Source: Turritopsis dohrnii
Taxonomy: Eukaryota > Cnidaria > Hydrozoa > Anthoathecata > Oceaniidae
Assembly (NCBI GenBank): GCA_027922465.2
Contig: BQMF02000011.1
Span: 496,001 to 560,000 of the forward strand
Direction of reading: 5' to 3'
Length of the DNA stretch: 64,000 nt
Notes under the pieces: model-generated
Databases searched by the model: none
Told to the model about the DNA's origin: nothing
The model's input: only the letters and a program-made list of their open reading frames with translations
Part shown: in pieces, positions 37,501 through 44,984 of the stretch
Layout: every line of letters begins with the position of its first letter
Position numbering within the stretch: the first letter of the stretch is position 1
Translations under genes and position numbers: made by a program

Positions 37501-39495
37501 GTCGATTCCATTACTTCATGCTTACACTCTTATGCCCGACTGCTGTATGACAATGAGACTAGAACAGACAGAGATACTGGTAAAACATAAAACATCTCGG
37601 TTTCCAACTCCCTTTTTTAACTTTTAATGAGAAAAAAATAACAAAATTTTAAATTCAGACGTGTGATAGATAATTTGTCTAACGAGCATGTGGACAAACA
37701 CTTGCCATTTCGTGATTGGGGATGTGCGGAGGTGAGTGTGGTCGCAGGCCTTTCCTGACCAGGACTGTATGTGGAAGTATAAGCACTTCATATACTAAGT
37801 TATGATCAGTTAAATTTACATTGTGATCCCCTGTTTTTCCAACATAACGATCTTGTGATCGTCAGATTCAAAAACGTTAGGTGTTGTTCATCCTTCATCC
37901 AAATGTTGAACAGAAATTATTGTAATGAAGTTACAGAAGTCAATAATGATCACTAAAAACGTTGTGATACATGATCAATTTAACTAAGGGTATATCTCCA
38001 CCTAGTGCAAATGAAATATCTGTCGAAAAAGAATAATAAAGGTTTTGCTATTGAAACATTTTTTTAATGTAATGTGCCTTTAATGTTTGTAAACCTTATC
38101 TCCCAAGAGATTTTATGGAATGGCAATCCTGTCGAACAATTTAGAAAAACGAATTATAGCAGACGGTTTCTACTAGTGGTTGCTTTCGACCTAACTCAAA
38201 CTGCTGTATCTCCAAGCAACTGAATATGAGAACCAGTTAATTGATTTCAATTTAATACAAAAACAGGTGCTACCTGGTATATTTCAAATAATAACATTAG
38301 CAAATCGCACAACACGGTCTTTATGGCTGAAGGTACCAAAACAACAAAAACCGCCTTTTCAAGAGCAACAATGAAAGTGTAGACGTAAAATCTTTAACAA
38401 CAAAATGACAAATGCTTTTTGGAAACTTTTTATTTCTAGTAAAAAGATTTTGGCTTATCTGTTCAGTCATTGAATAAATAAGACTTTATCATGTCATAAA
38501 TAAGCCATTTTATTTTGAATACGTTTTGATAGCTACAGCTGTCATCGACGGGCAATGTTTGAGAAAATAATGTTTTTTTTTCTGTTCGGCAAAATAACAA
38601 CTATATGCACAAAACTTTTTAACAATAATAACTGTAATTTATAGCGATATTAACAAAAATTAACAATAATTACGTTAATGACTATATTTACGTTAATATT
38701 GTTTGTTATCAAAATACCCTGGAGGGTCACATTTATTACATATTTCTAAACAACTACTTTACTGTAATTGCCTTTACTATTATATTAAATCTGACTATTG
38801 GAGTTTTATAGGATATTTTATATTAAACAATTTTTCTCATACAAATTTTTCCCCATGGTATTCAATAATAATAACAACATAAAAAAACATGAATTAAACT
38901 TACTCCTGATTATTTTTTATAGCCATATGATCCGATTCAAAATGAAATTTATTAAGCATGTTGTTCGTTCCTGTATCTAACAGTTCCTCTTCACTATCAA
39001 CATCAGCAACACTACTTCCAATGCCATCACGCTCTATCTTTTTAGTCCTCTTTTTAGATTTTTTGTTCATTAAACGTTCAGTATTATTTCCAGGCAACAC
39101 TGTCTCAATAGAGTTTCCATCACTTAAGTGATCTTTTATATTGGATTTTGCAGCAGTGACAGCTTTATCATCCATGTGCATGCTCTGTATTTCCTTACCT
39201 ATGTCATGATATTTAATGGCTTGAACTTCCTTTTTCAACTTCTTGTTTGTCAATAAATCTTCCTCACTTAAAGGTACAGGATATGCTACAGAGGAGAAAA
39301 CAATATTTTGTAAAATTTACATCATCTAACAAAGTATATAAATTTTGATAACAATGCAGGCCAAGTACCTGGTTCTTCGACTCTTTCAGAAATGTATGTT
39401 TCTGCTGCAACAAGCGTCAAGCCAGTGTGAAGATTCAAAGCAGTAGTCTCATCAATGGAGCAAACATCAACTTCTGATTCATCAGAATCAGACAT
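13563..39495 (-). CDS. ZZZ3: ZZZ3: SANT and ZZ-finger subunit of the ATAC complex
   Basis: Chromatin reader of the ATAC histone acetyltransferase complex; its ZZ finger binds the histone H3 tail in vertebrates. Coding exons, 5' to 3': 39369-39495 (starts [10 protein letters not shown], acidic), 38904-39285 (lysine-rich), 37280-37393, 37108-37168, 36956-37033, 36713-36857, 36540-36582, 35755-35848, 35580-35681, 16179-16280, 15965-16099, about 15790-15849 (phase-compatible, possibly optional), about 15478-15580, 13800-about 13900, 13563-13722. The SANT/Myb domain ([20 protein letters not shown] then [20 protein letters not shown]) is split by a 19.3-kb intron full of transposons. The C-terminal ZZ finger shows CDNC, CSDC, CNNC and HQATH, followed by the ZZZ3-specific tail [12 protein letters not shown]. 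About 600 residues, shorter than human ZZZ3 (about 900). The phase between the 15478 exon and the ZZ exon does not fit directly, so one small exon is probably unrecognised between 13905 and 15470. Confidence 0.9.
13905..15470. other. ZZZ3 intron, no clear gene
   Basis: About 1.6 kb between the ZZ-finger exon and the exon for DDDNIPDIL. Because the exon phases on either side do not match, a short exon should exist here, but no candidate is convincing. I see no mobile element or RNA gene. Confidence 0.5.
16690..16992 (+). CDS. P2X7 C-terminal (ballast)-like domain, N-terminal half
   Basis: 100 residues beginning with an acidic Ser-rich stretch, then [15 protein letters not shown] and the cysteine cluster [11 protein letters not shown]...EAESIYC. 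This PYxFEP...WCxCG.C..M...E..C pattern is the hallmark of the zinc-binding ballast domain best known from the cytosolic tail of vertebrate P2X7 receptors and found as a stand-alone domain in many cnidarian proteins. The second half (the R..IP.C..IR..FP part) is absent, so the product is truncated or continues in an unrecognised exon. It lies inside a TTAA element, facing a THAP gene. Function unknown. Confidence 0.6.
   Translation: MSTSSEDSETDDFSFNEEFSSSNASKLKPYDFEPIVSSDESSNVIGYNSSSASNSRIGNISWCECGGECKNMTNEAESIYCVESNEIPDDFFDGKCKIFE
17767..18048 (-). CDS. THAP zinc-finger, partial (transposase or transposon-derived)
   Basis: Encodes a C2CH-type THAP DNA-binding domain: [26 protein letters not shown], then the [11 protein letters not shown] signature containing the distal Cys and His. 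The first zinc-ligand Cys is not in this frame; a TTCAG just upstream of CTAATAGATTGTAC may be a splice acceptor, so the true first exon may lie further 5'. The domain ends soon after, with no transposase core. It probably bound the ends of the parent TTAA element. Likely a remnant. Confidence 0.6.
   Translation of the reverse strand: MKLWLAVQLIDCTNRSKRKENEISFHRIPSKQHKDIRKQWLHNIRCDGTLPKDCSFYICSDHFEEHCFVRDLQGMNTPYKLALDIVCHSHYKG
18504..18863. mobile_element. Foldback MITE inside Kolobok-like element 2
   Basis: About 360 bp. Arms read TATGTGACGGTTTGAGGGAA at the left and its reverse complement at the right (identity extends about 37 bp). The interior is a tandem and inverted array of ATTACTGATAAATCGAACGA-like units in both orientations, so the whole sequence can fold on itself. 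Flanking TA is consistent with a TA target site. No ORF. Confidence 0.75.
18961..19660 (+). pseudogene. THAP-type transposase, 5' part, decayed
   Basis: Starts [19 protein letters not shown] and shows a full THAP domain (CAAINC pair, [18 protein letters not shown]) to about 19159. After a likely intron the reading continues with stops (EEYPF stop, LKPTP stop, [10 protein letters not shown]) and resumes as the acidic [17 protein letters not shown] and VDASTQT segment to about 19660, which resembles the coiled middle region of THAP transposases. It lines up on the same strand with the catalytic C-terminus at 22866-23624, from which it is separated by the hAT insertion. Not functional as it stands. 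Confidence 0.65.
20203..22297 (-). pseudogene. hAT-family transposase-like gene (ZNF862-like), broken
   Basis: Minus-strand gene from [14 protein letters not shown] at 22297. The N-terminus has a TTF/BED-type finger region (YCKVCARN...H...H). The middle (21391-21840) contains [11 protein letters not shown], matching the first Asp region of hAT catalytic cores; after an apparent 330-bp intron (donor at about 21393, acceptor at about 21062) comes SATADGAK, the second conserved Asp, then [11 protein letters not shown] and a long C-terminal part ending VEMIAD at 20203. Damage: a one-base frameshift near 20935, and a 172-bp palindromic insertion at 21814-21985 in the 5' third. No clear terminal inverted repeats were identified, so its limits inside the Kolobok-like element are unknown. 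Confidence 0.65.
21814..21985. mobile_element. Palindromic insertion with 12-bp flanking repeat
   Basis: The 12-mer AATTATACAATC occurs at 21802-21813 and again at 21974-21985. Between the copies is a near-perfect palindrome (arms TTATTGATAAATGTTAAT... and inverse, core CATCATCAGTAC facing GTACTGATGATG). The host hAT frame reads into each copy of the 12-mer, so the repeat looks like a target-site duplication created when this foldback unit inserted. Confidence 0.65.
22440..22760. repeat. Diverged tandem repeat, about 90-bp period
   Basis: Several copies of a unit containing ATGTTACGTGATC followed by AAGAAA-rich sequence and TCTATTTACT, spaced about 80-110 bases. Found between the hAT pseudogene and the transposase C-terminus; may be subterminal sequence of the hAT element. 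Confidence 0.5.
22866..23624 (+). pseudogene. Transposase C-terminal domain (THAP/Kolobok-like family)
   Basis: A 252-codon open frame whose C-terminal two thirds match a family of cnidarian transposase-like proteins: [53 protein letters not shown] and TWPAKP. The Glu of LEVYHS is a candidate third catalytic acid; this is inferred from position only. The first 30 codons (rich in ERERDR) do not look like the family, so the true start is a splice acceptor or the upstream part was lost. Together with the THAP fragment at 18961 it represents the element's transposase, split by later insertions. Confidence 0.6.
23819..23885. repeat. Perfect 30-bp inverted repeat, 7-base loop
   Basis: Arms 23819-23848 and 23856-23885 are exact reverse complements around the loop GGGAACA. 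The right arm is the coding sequence for [10 protein letters not shown] of the P2X7-C-like gene; the left arm is its inverted duplicate and replaces what should follow. It truncates that gene. Confidence 0.85.
23856..24540 (-). pseudogene. P2X7 C-terminal (ballast)-like domain gene, frameshifted
   Basis: Starts [17 protein letters not shown], an acidic leader, then [11 protein letters not shown]; after a one-base frameshift near 24310 it reads [20 protein letters not shown], the Cys cluster of the ballast domain. An intron (GTATTG donor at about 24199, acceptor at about 24134) leads to [19 protein letters not shown], then a second frameshift near 24000 leads to [20 protein letters not shown] and IREKNP, the conserved second half. 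It is more complete than the copy in element 1. It is cut short by the inverted repeat at 23819-23885. Carried inside a TTAA element opposite the transposase. Its role in the element is unknown. Confidence 0.65.
24541..26460. other. Right end of Kolobok-like element 2 and flank, no gene
   Basis: AT-rich and non-coding as far as I can see. A segment at 24748-24828 inside the element is repeated at 25772-25853 outside it (both contain CCCTGACAGGC and GGATTTCTGC). A second short shared block (AATGTATTTCTTGCTT, about 25585) recurs near 35498. Confidence 0.5.
26600..26826 (-). repeat. tRNA-derived SINE in ZZZ3 intron
   Basis: On the minus strand an A-box-like TGGCATAACGATAG (about 26808-26821) is followed by a consensus B box GTTCGAGTCC (about 26768-26777), with a stem GTGTG/CACAC between them at the anticodon-arm position but a 9-base loop, so not a working tRNA. 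The body runs on towards 26600 (GGGGTCTGCAATACAGGC). Confidence 0.6.
27336..27775. mobile_element. MITE with CGAATAAGCGCCCCC repeats, TA-flanked
   Basis: The ends TACCGTAAATGATCGAATAA and the inverse of TACTGTAAATGATCGAATAA match at all but one position; TA at each edge suggests a TA target site. GAATAAGCGCCCC motifs recur near both ends in direct and inverted orientation. 440 bp, no ORF. A weaker relative may lie at about 46670-46850. Confidence 0.8.
28114..28230. repeat. Long inverted repeat, left copy
   Basis: Block running from GAGTTTCTAAGTGACG to TATGCGCACGCA, including TGTTTATAAACA and TTTGCTCGATAATT. It is homologous, in inverted orientation, to 31973-32088. The right copy continues to TTAAAGGGACTCCAGAGAAC at 31897, which looks like the end of yet another TTAA element. 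Confidence 0.65.
28899..29160. mobile_element. hAT-like MITE, CAGGGGTCGAAATAA ends
   Basis: 262 bp from CAGGGGTCGAAATAA to TTATTTTGACCCCTG. CAGGGGTC is a classic hAT terminus. GTTAT is present on both flanks (28894-28898 and 29161-29165), shorter than the 8 bp expected. Internal GCCGGC-rich palindromes; no ORF. Confidence 0.8.
29371..29700 (-). CDS. Unrecognised 109-codon ORF
   Basis: An open frame beginning [16 protein letters not shown] and ending KISVKSLQ. It is hydrophobic at the N-terminus and contains several Cys (HCM, LTCCMYC). The frame extends upstream to about 29730, so it could be a terminal exon. Immediately upstream on the same strand is a signal-peptide-like ORF ([17 protein letters not shown], 29743-29940). 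I do not recognise a family. It may be a small nested gene or chance coding in AT-rich DNA. Confidence 0.25.
   Translation of the reverse strand: MYNKIYVIYSRILRILYTVVDNNKRRNIITLIFHCMKTHLSDAESQDLYLIDGYEMYTLTYETNKLGRQGIDMKISWIKIFSQENSHPSLLTCCMYCLADNKISVKSLQ
29921..30000. repeat. Inverted repeat arm with signal-peptide-like start (left)
   Basis: About 80 bases that recur inverted at 30138-30218, spaced by 137 bases. Each arm contains ATGAAACTTCTCGTTATTCT, so both outward-facing strands begin an ORF with a hydrophobic MKLLVILF leader. Confidence 0.75.
30198..30305 (+). CDS. Short signal-peptide-like ORF (35 codons)
   Basis: Begins [20 protein letters not shown], a textbook secretion signal (basic residue, hydrophobic core, small residues), followed by [15 protein letters not shown] and stop. 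Either the first exon of an unseen secreted-protein gene or a remnant. The mirror copy on the minus strand begins at 29940. No partner exon was identified. Confidence 0.3.
   Translation: MKLLVILFILFLHAFCSGLACQHFTYHSGDMKITG
30506..31621. mobile_element. Small TTAA element nested in element 3
   Basis: 1,116 bp with perfect 21-bp ends beginning TTAAAGAGGCATTGTACGGC. The TTAA edges suggest the same Kolobok-like class. It carries one minus-strand Cys-rich ORF (31024-31299) and no transposase, so it is non-autonomous. Perfect ends suggest it is younger than the others. Confidence 0.85.
31024..31299 (-). CDS. Cys-rich CRC/CXC-like tail ORF in TTAA element
   Basis: 91 codons; the last third is [20 protein letters not shown] followed by CGEECKC, a spacing typical of the cysteine-rich tails (CRC/CXC-like) found on transposon-encoded proteins in cnidarians. 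The N-terminal part ([16 protein letters not shown]) is not recognised. Probably the 3' exon of a protein whose remainder was deleted; a zinc-bound nucleic-acid binding role is inferred only from the Cys pattern. Confidence 0.4.
   Translation of the reverse strand: MLWKLIQSDLPISLPIPLKTKLFLRCLFSTKLKFDYIDSLVHFQHCICNSTCSRKDGKRSGCPCKTREVKCGEECKCVGRKRRELLLLSYI
31973..32088. repeat. Long inverted repeat, right copy
   Basis: Inverted partner of 28114-28230, with matching TGCGTGCGCATA, AATTATCGAGCAAAG, TGTTTATAAACA and GTCACTAAGAAACTC blocks. Both copies face outward from the segment between them. Confidence 0.65.
32110..34400. other. Right interior of element 3, no gene seen
   Basis: AT-rich sequence with scattered short open frames but no recognisable domain, splice pattern or RNA gene. 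A short palindrome (ATATATTTC...GAAATATAT) is present near 33150-33178. Confidence 0.5.
34414..35579. other. ZZZ3 intron between element 3 and the SANT exon
   Basis: Non-coding as far as can be seen. Open frames on the minus strand (34644-34931, 35174-35437) match no family I know. A block near 35480-35520 resembles sequence inside Kolobok-like element 2 near 25570-25605. Confidence 0.5.
37394..38903. other. ZZZ3 intron, no gene seen
   Basis: 1.5-kb intron between the 37280-37393 and 38904-39285 exons. No domain-bearing ORF, clear transposon ends or RNA gene. Contains an AT-rich stretch with TTAACAATAATTACGTTAA-like inverted words near 38640-38710. Confidence 0.5.
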
Positions 39496-41848
39496 TATTT
39501 ATCACTTGGGGTGAAGCTATAAAAAATGACCACAACATATATAAGAAAAATAATTTACTTTATTCTATGGAATGTATATAGTGGTTTACAAAATCAGAAA
39601 CACCTTTATTTTTAGTATCCCAAGTAATATGGTAGCAAAATTGTAGATATATACCATAAAACGGGGTGACTTTGATCAGTGACAATAAGATGATAAAACT
39701 CTGAAATTAAAGTGCATTTTTCACAATTTTTAATATTTTCATTAAGATTCCTAGTGAAATATCATCAGAATTGTCTTCAAGTGGAACGATCAATTTCTTC
39801 CGAAACTAATGATGAAAAACATCAAAATTTTACCCCTCATATTCCTCATCGCTCTACGTCATATTCAAGAGTCCAGCCTGGACAATTTGGGTTCATCTGT
39901 GAAACATTGAGGCTGAATGTAAAGAAAATTATATGTCTCATACAAATGATGTTCTTTACAATCCTATTTTGTATTTCTTTTCCTTGTTCCTTTATCAATA
40001 ATATCCTGTTTATAAAAACACGAAAAAACCGGATATATATTTTATATCCGCATTAATTTGTACATGTTTGCAAGAACTTTGTAAAAAGTTGTCATTTCTT
40101 ACCGGGCATTTAAATGACTTCACAGAAGAGATTTTAATAAGTGCACTTTTTCTATAATGACAAGTCTCAAAACAATTGTCAATTAAGAACATGCAATGTA
40201 TCGATAAATGCTTTGTTCTACTATAACAAATTAAATCTACAATATGTGATTGTGTATAAACTGAACTTTTGTTCTCAAATGTCTTCTAACAATGATATTT
40301 ATATGTTAATTTTGTTTCGTATTAACAAGGGTCATACATCATGATGCATGTGACCGTGCCGTTGTACATTTTGTTCTAAATACAGTTTGATAGGTAATAT
40401 TCACTTTATGGACTGAACATTCATCACGGATATGAAATGGTGATAATATTGCAATAATAGCACCCTAATAACACTGCCAAATATAATTATAAGTAATTTG
40501 GCACATCTCAATCACTGATCGAAGTCACCTCATAATAGATGTTGCTGTTTTCAAGGAAAAATCAGATATTCTCCGTCTACAAGATTAGGTAATGTGAAAT
40601 TTTGCACTGAAATAAAAGAAATATGCAATGTAATGCTTCCAAAGTTTCAGTAGTAATGGTTGACTATATCTGAAGCTATTTATTTCTAAAATAGTGGCAA
40701 AATTGATCATTTTTTAGTTACACAGCTCTCTTTCTTGTCATTTTAGCCTCAACTCACTCTCTGAATAACACTGATTACTCATTGTTGAAAGTCTGCCTTA
40801 TCAAGTTAAATACAAACTACAAGCAAAGTAGTGATTCCGAAGCCATCATAGAAAAAAACCTCAGATCAGAGTTTCTTTTACAGTCCACCATGCTTTTGTC
40901 ACTTCATGTATAAAACGCACGAACTTATTTCAATCACGAAAAATAAGATGCTCTCTGTGTGTGACTAGGGAGCTTACGAAACTACGACGGCAACGTGGAC
41001 GACGACGTGAGGCAAACAAAAGATTCACTTTACTCCGTAGATTTGCTTTAGAATGGAAGTCATTTCACACTATACTATTGGGAAATGTTTTTAATTTTAC
41101 TAATATCATTATAAGATTTGCACGTTCTACACACAACGTGAAAAGTAATATTTTGAAGTCGTACCGAAAACGAAGACGTGAGAATAGCAGTACTTCCGAT
41201 AAATTTTCCTCGGTTCCTTCATGGTTCTGCCTCTCAAAGTTCAAAAAACAAACTTCAAAGGCATTATAAATAAACTTCTTAACACAAGTGTATAGTTTCT
41301 GCTCGTTTGTGATTCATAGAAGATGAATATCTTGTACGTCGTCGTCCACGTTGCCGTCGTACTTTCGTAAGTTCCCTAATGGTTTTGTGCCCTCTTCTTT
41401 CAAAGGCTGTTTTCTTCTGGGGAATCTTAACTTTGAATGGGTTACGACCCTTCGCTAAAGCGTAATTTTACGTTAAAATTCATTAAAGAGATGTAATTTG
41501 CGAAAAATTGAAATCTCACAGGCTGCGCCGAGCTAAAGTTTTTTTTCATAGTTATATTTCACAATTAACTACACAGCTGCTGTGATGATGGTTTTACTTG
41601 GAAAATTACATTCCTTTTCTTCTAGTCCAAATTGGCGGTCTTTAAAAGTTTAACGACTATTGTTTGAAAAAAAAGAGAAGAGTTTCACAGTTTGAAACAA
41701 ACGTTTTCATTTGAGGCATTTTTGTATGAAAGAAATCATGAATTATTTGTAAATCTACAACACAATGGTTACTTCATATGTGAATGTAACCTTACAGTTG
41801 ATTTGAGTTCCATCTATAGTAAACTCTAAACTTCACTTTGCAACAAAA
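39496..41848. other. Divergent intergenic region, ZZZ3 / TPR gene
   Basis: 2.35 kb between two start codons facing away from each other, so it must contain both promoters unless the 5' UTR exons are remote. Apart from the MITE at 40966-41378 nothing recognisable is present. The ORF at 39712-40056 shows no domain. Confidence 0.55.
40966..41378. mobile_element. MITE with long GC-richer inverted repeats, TAGGGA ends
   Basis: 413 bp. Left end TAGGGAGCTTACGAAACTAC with continuation to GACGACGACGT; right end is the inverted copy finishing in GTAAGTTCCCTA. Arms are about 43 bases with few mismatches. Its plus-strand open frame (arginine-rich, 40961-41269) is a by-product of the repeat, not a gene. 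Confidence 0.85.
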
Positions 41849-43669
41849 ATGGCAGCCTTTCGGAAGATATTGAACGAAGTAAACCGTAATTTATACGAAA
41901 AAGTCCCAAATGATGCAAAAGCGTTTCGTTACGAAAATGACGAAATTGAGACTATCAATACCAAAATCAAATATCTAAATAAGCATTTGCGTGATATACA
42001 ACAACATCCAAAAACTCACAAGGAGCAGATTCTTGTTTATGGTAATCTTGCTCTAGCATATTACAAACTGGAAGATTATGTGAAGGCACGAGAATACTAT
42101 AACATTCAACTGAGTATGGGTGAAGAATACAAAGATTTAGAAGCACAAAGAATGGCCCATGCTAATATAGGTATTTTTAACTTTTTGGCACTAACATCAT
42201 GGATGCAATAATTTAGCAATTTCAGTATGATTTTTGGCGTGACAATCATTAATTGCTTACAGTTTGATAGTCTTTTGTTTTGAACTATTTTTCATTGGCC
42301 AGGTATATTGGAAAAGAAAGATTATAAATTATCAACTGCTTTGGAAAGGTATAACTTGTCACTAGACATCGCAATTAAAGCTAACAACAAAGTCGCACAA
42401 GGACGCCTGTACAACAACATCGCTAATATTTACGAGATGACAATGGACATCGAGCAAGCTATTGACTATCAAAAGAAAAGATGGGAGATTGCTACAGAGT
42501 TAGATGACACGGATGGGATTTTCAAATCTTGTGCATGCTTAGCCGCCTTACACAACACACTCCATGATTACGACAGTGCTATCAGGTATACGCCTTTCAT
42601 CAGCTTGACAGATATGATAATTGGGCCTTTAACAGGTTAAGGTCGCCTTTAAAGTTCAAGGTCGCCTTTAAACAGTAGTGTTTAAACTCTATAATGTTAC
42701 CTATAGCTCAAGCTCTACTCTGCTACGTTTTCAAGCTCAACACCAAAATGTCTTAAACATCATACAATCTCGTTCCAGGCCTTCTTGCCTTTTCCACCGT
42801 CTATATACAAAAAAGGCGAGAGGGCCTCTGAGTTCCAGGTTGAAACCAGACACTCATTTTGTTTAATAAACATTTGCAAAGCTGAAAATCTCAAAAGTCT
42901 AACGATATCTTCAACATAAGTCTGGAAAACTATGAAAATACTGTAAAAAAATCGAAATTTTATTCAACTGAAGTCAATTCCGGTGCACCAACTAGGAAAG
43001 TTTTAATTACATATATAAAACGATAACTTTCAGAATCAAATGGATATAAGCAATGTAGGATGTATTTCTAAACGTGCAAGTCCCACTGGTTGATCGACTT
43101 CTTTGACCTCATCATATGCAGTTCTTTAATCCATCGAATCGTTATTTTCACCTCTAAAAGTTAAGAGACAGTTTTAATTACCGAAAATGTTTTGAAACTC
43201 TCCATCTTCCATTAAAACCTTGTCTTAGATCAATATCTCAGGATCTGTTCATACCAAGATGTTGTTATTTTACCAGAACACAATCAGCAATAGCCCCCAC
43301 CAAAGCGAGTGGACCATTCGTTTCTGTCTGCTATCATCCAGTCACAAAATTGTTCTTCAGCCTTCACACCATGGACTCCCTACATCCACTTGCCACCCCT
43401 CCTTGAATTCCCAGTTAAATTTCACTCACTATTACCATGTTCAGATTCCTTTTTTTTTTTACAGTTACTATGAGCAATTAATGGGTCAACTTCGTCGAAT
43501 ACTAAAAGTGATCGACACGTTAGCCGACGATGCGTCCGGCAGTGAGGATGGAGATTATGTGAACTTAGATGAAGATGAAGAAGGTAAGAAGGATGAAGAT
43601 ACGGACGTCAAAAAAGAAAAAAGGGGAAAGCTATCGAAGATGAAAAATGCTTTCAAACGAAAGAAATAG
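41849..43669 (+). CDS. TPR-repeat protein, three exons
   Basis: Exons 41849-42170, 42303-42585 and 43465-43669 join in phase (GT-AG) to give about 270 residues starting MAAFRKILNEVNRNLYEKVP. Tetratricopeptide repeats: about residues 55-90 (YGNLALAYYKLEDYVKAREY), 95-135 (AHANIG... ALERYNLSLDIA), 138-175 (RLYNNIANIYEMTMDIEQAI) and a fourth starting CLAALHNTLHDYDSAI. Helical repeats of this kind act as protein-binding scaffolds. The C-terminus is acidic (ASGSEDGDYVNLDEDEEGKK) then strongly basic (KLSKMKNAFKRKK). There is no catalytic domain or signal peptide. A polyadenylation signal follows 29 bases after the stop. I cannot assign an orthologue; the partner and pathway are unknown. Confidence 0.75.
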
Positions 43670-43697
43670 TTGAAATCATTCTAGCAGTATTCGAAAT

Positions 43698-43703
43698 AAT
43701 AAA
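43698..43703 (+). terminator. AATAAA polyadenylation signal of the TPR gene
   Basis: AATAAA located 29 bases after the stop codon of the TPR-repeat gene, the expected position and strand. Confidence 0.7.
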
Positions 43704-43960
43704 AACATAATAGAAATAACCTCGTTTTCGATAGTAACATCCCAGTAGGCAAAATGGGCAAATAGCCACTGAGACAAAGAGCATTTTCATTGCAATGTGT
43801 GAGGTGCCAACTGGAATAAGGGACTAAAAGACGACAACATAATTGTATGTATAACAAAGGCTGATTGTTAAAAAAACGGAACTACAGTGACAGTGTAAAT
43901 ATATACAAAACTTTTCTCGAAAAACAAATGTCTATTGAAGTGAATACATCAAGAAGCTAT

Positions 43961-44056
43961 CCCCACTGGCCAAATTTGTTGCAAAATCATTGCGGAAGAG
44001 TATATTATAAAATTCCCTTTGTCGCAGTGACTTTTCGACATTTTTGCCCACTGGGA
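43961..44056. mobile_element. CCCACTGG hairpin MITE, copy 1
   Basis: About 96 bases folding on itself: CCCACTGGCCAAATTTGTTG at the left and the inverted CGACATTTTTGCCCACTGGG at the right, with the inner pair AATCATTGCGGAAGAGTAT / CGCAGTGACTTTT. A half copy lies at about 43742-43816. It belongs to a dispersed family (see 44452, 58352, 60491, 63472). Confidence 0.7.
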
Positions 44057-44451
44057 ACATACCATCTCGCAAAACGTTTCTGGTTAAAAGCCACTTAATG
44101 TTGGTTTGTAAGAACGAAGCGACACACAAAAATGTTCTCGCTAGCTCAAATAGAAGAAAATTTGTACATTCTGGAACAACCTTCCACCTTTAAAAAATAT
44201 CGAGAAGAATAAAAGAATATGTACGTAAGTTTTTTTAAAGGAAACCCGACAGCATAAAAAATACCTTGGAACATGTAACCGCAACTGCAAGTGTGTGAGA
44301 ACGTCTATCCTTTAAATATAAATCACAAACTATTAATGTTAAATACTACAAGTGTGTTGGAAGTTGTGTGTTGAATGTCAACAAATATCTGTCCATCGAA
44401 AGACCAAGAGAAATCACAAAATCTTTATGTACAACAGCATGTTATAACGTA

Positions 44452-44574
44452 CCCCAGTATACAAAATCGTCAAAAAGTCACAACGTCGAAGAGTGTTTGC
44501 ATTGAAATAGTAAGTACATATCTTTAGAAACATACTCCTTCGCAGTGATTTTTCAACAAATTTGTCCACAGGGA
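44452..44574. mobile_element. CCCACTGG hairpin MITE, copy 2
   Basis: Starts CCCCAGTATACAAAATCGTC and ends TTCAACAAATTTGTCCACAGGG; the inner portion has GAGTGTTTGCATTG and ACATACTCCTTCGCAGTGA. Same architecture as copy 1, more diverged at the left end. Lies 0.4 kb beyond the MetX stop codon. Confidence 0.65.
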
Positions 44575-44984
44575 CACGCTTTAGAAAAAAAATAAAGAAA
44601 ATATGAAAATAATAAGGGCTATCATGAAAATGATTGAATCTCGATCTGTATTCTACAAGTATTTAGTACCCAGGGCCATGGTTATGGCATTTCTCTTGAT
44701 GTCAACTTTTGTCGTGTTTCGTGTTGTCGTCACACGATAGAAGAATAGTGGGGTACCAAACAGCTGCGACATACAGAAATATTACAAGTTGTTTAAAAGT
44801 TAAAACACAATACCGTTTTTAAATGGCTTCAAGTAAATAAAGTCTGGGATTTTAAAACGCAGAACTAATAATATAATTTCTTTTGGAAATGCATCTAAAA
44901 ATTTCGATAACATCAATCTTCTAAGAACTCCTAAAAATAAAAGCAACATCATTCAAATTATTCCTGATGTATTTGTCACCTTCT

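Noticed and set aside
39712..40056. 114-codon ORF upstream of ZZZ3
   Set aside because: No recognisable motif, irregular composition, no splice or polyadenylation context.
40961..41269. Arginine-rich 102-codon ORF
   Set aside because: It coincides with a MITE and its basic residues come from the inverted repeat sequence.
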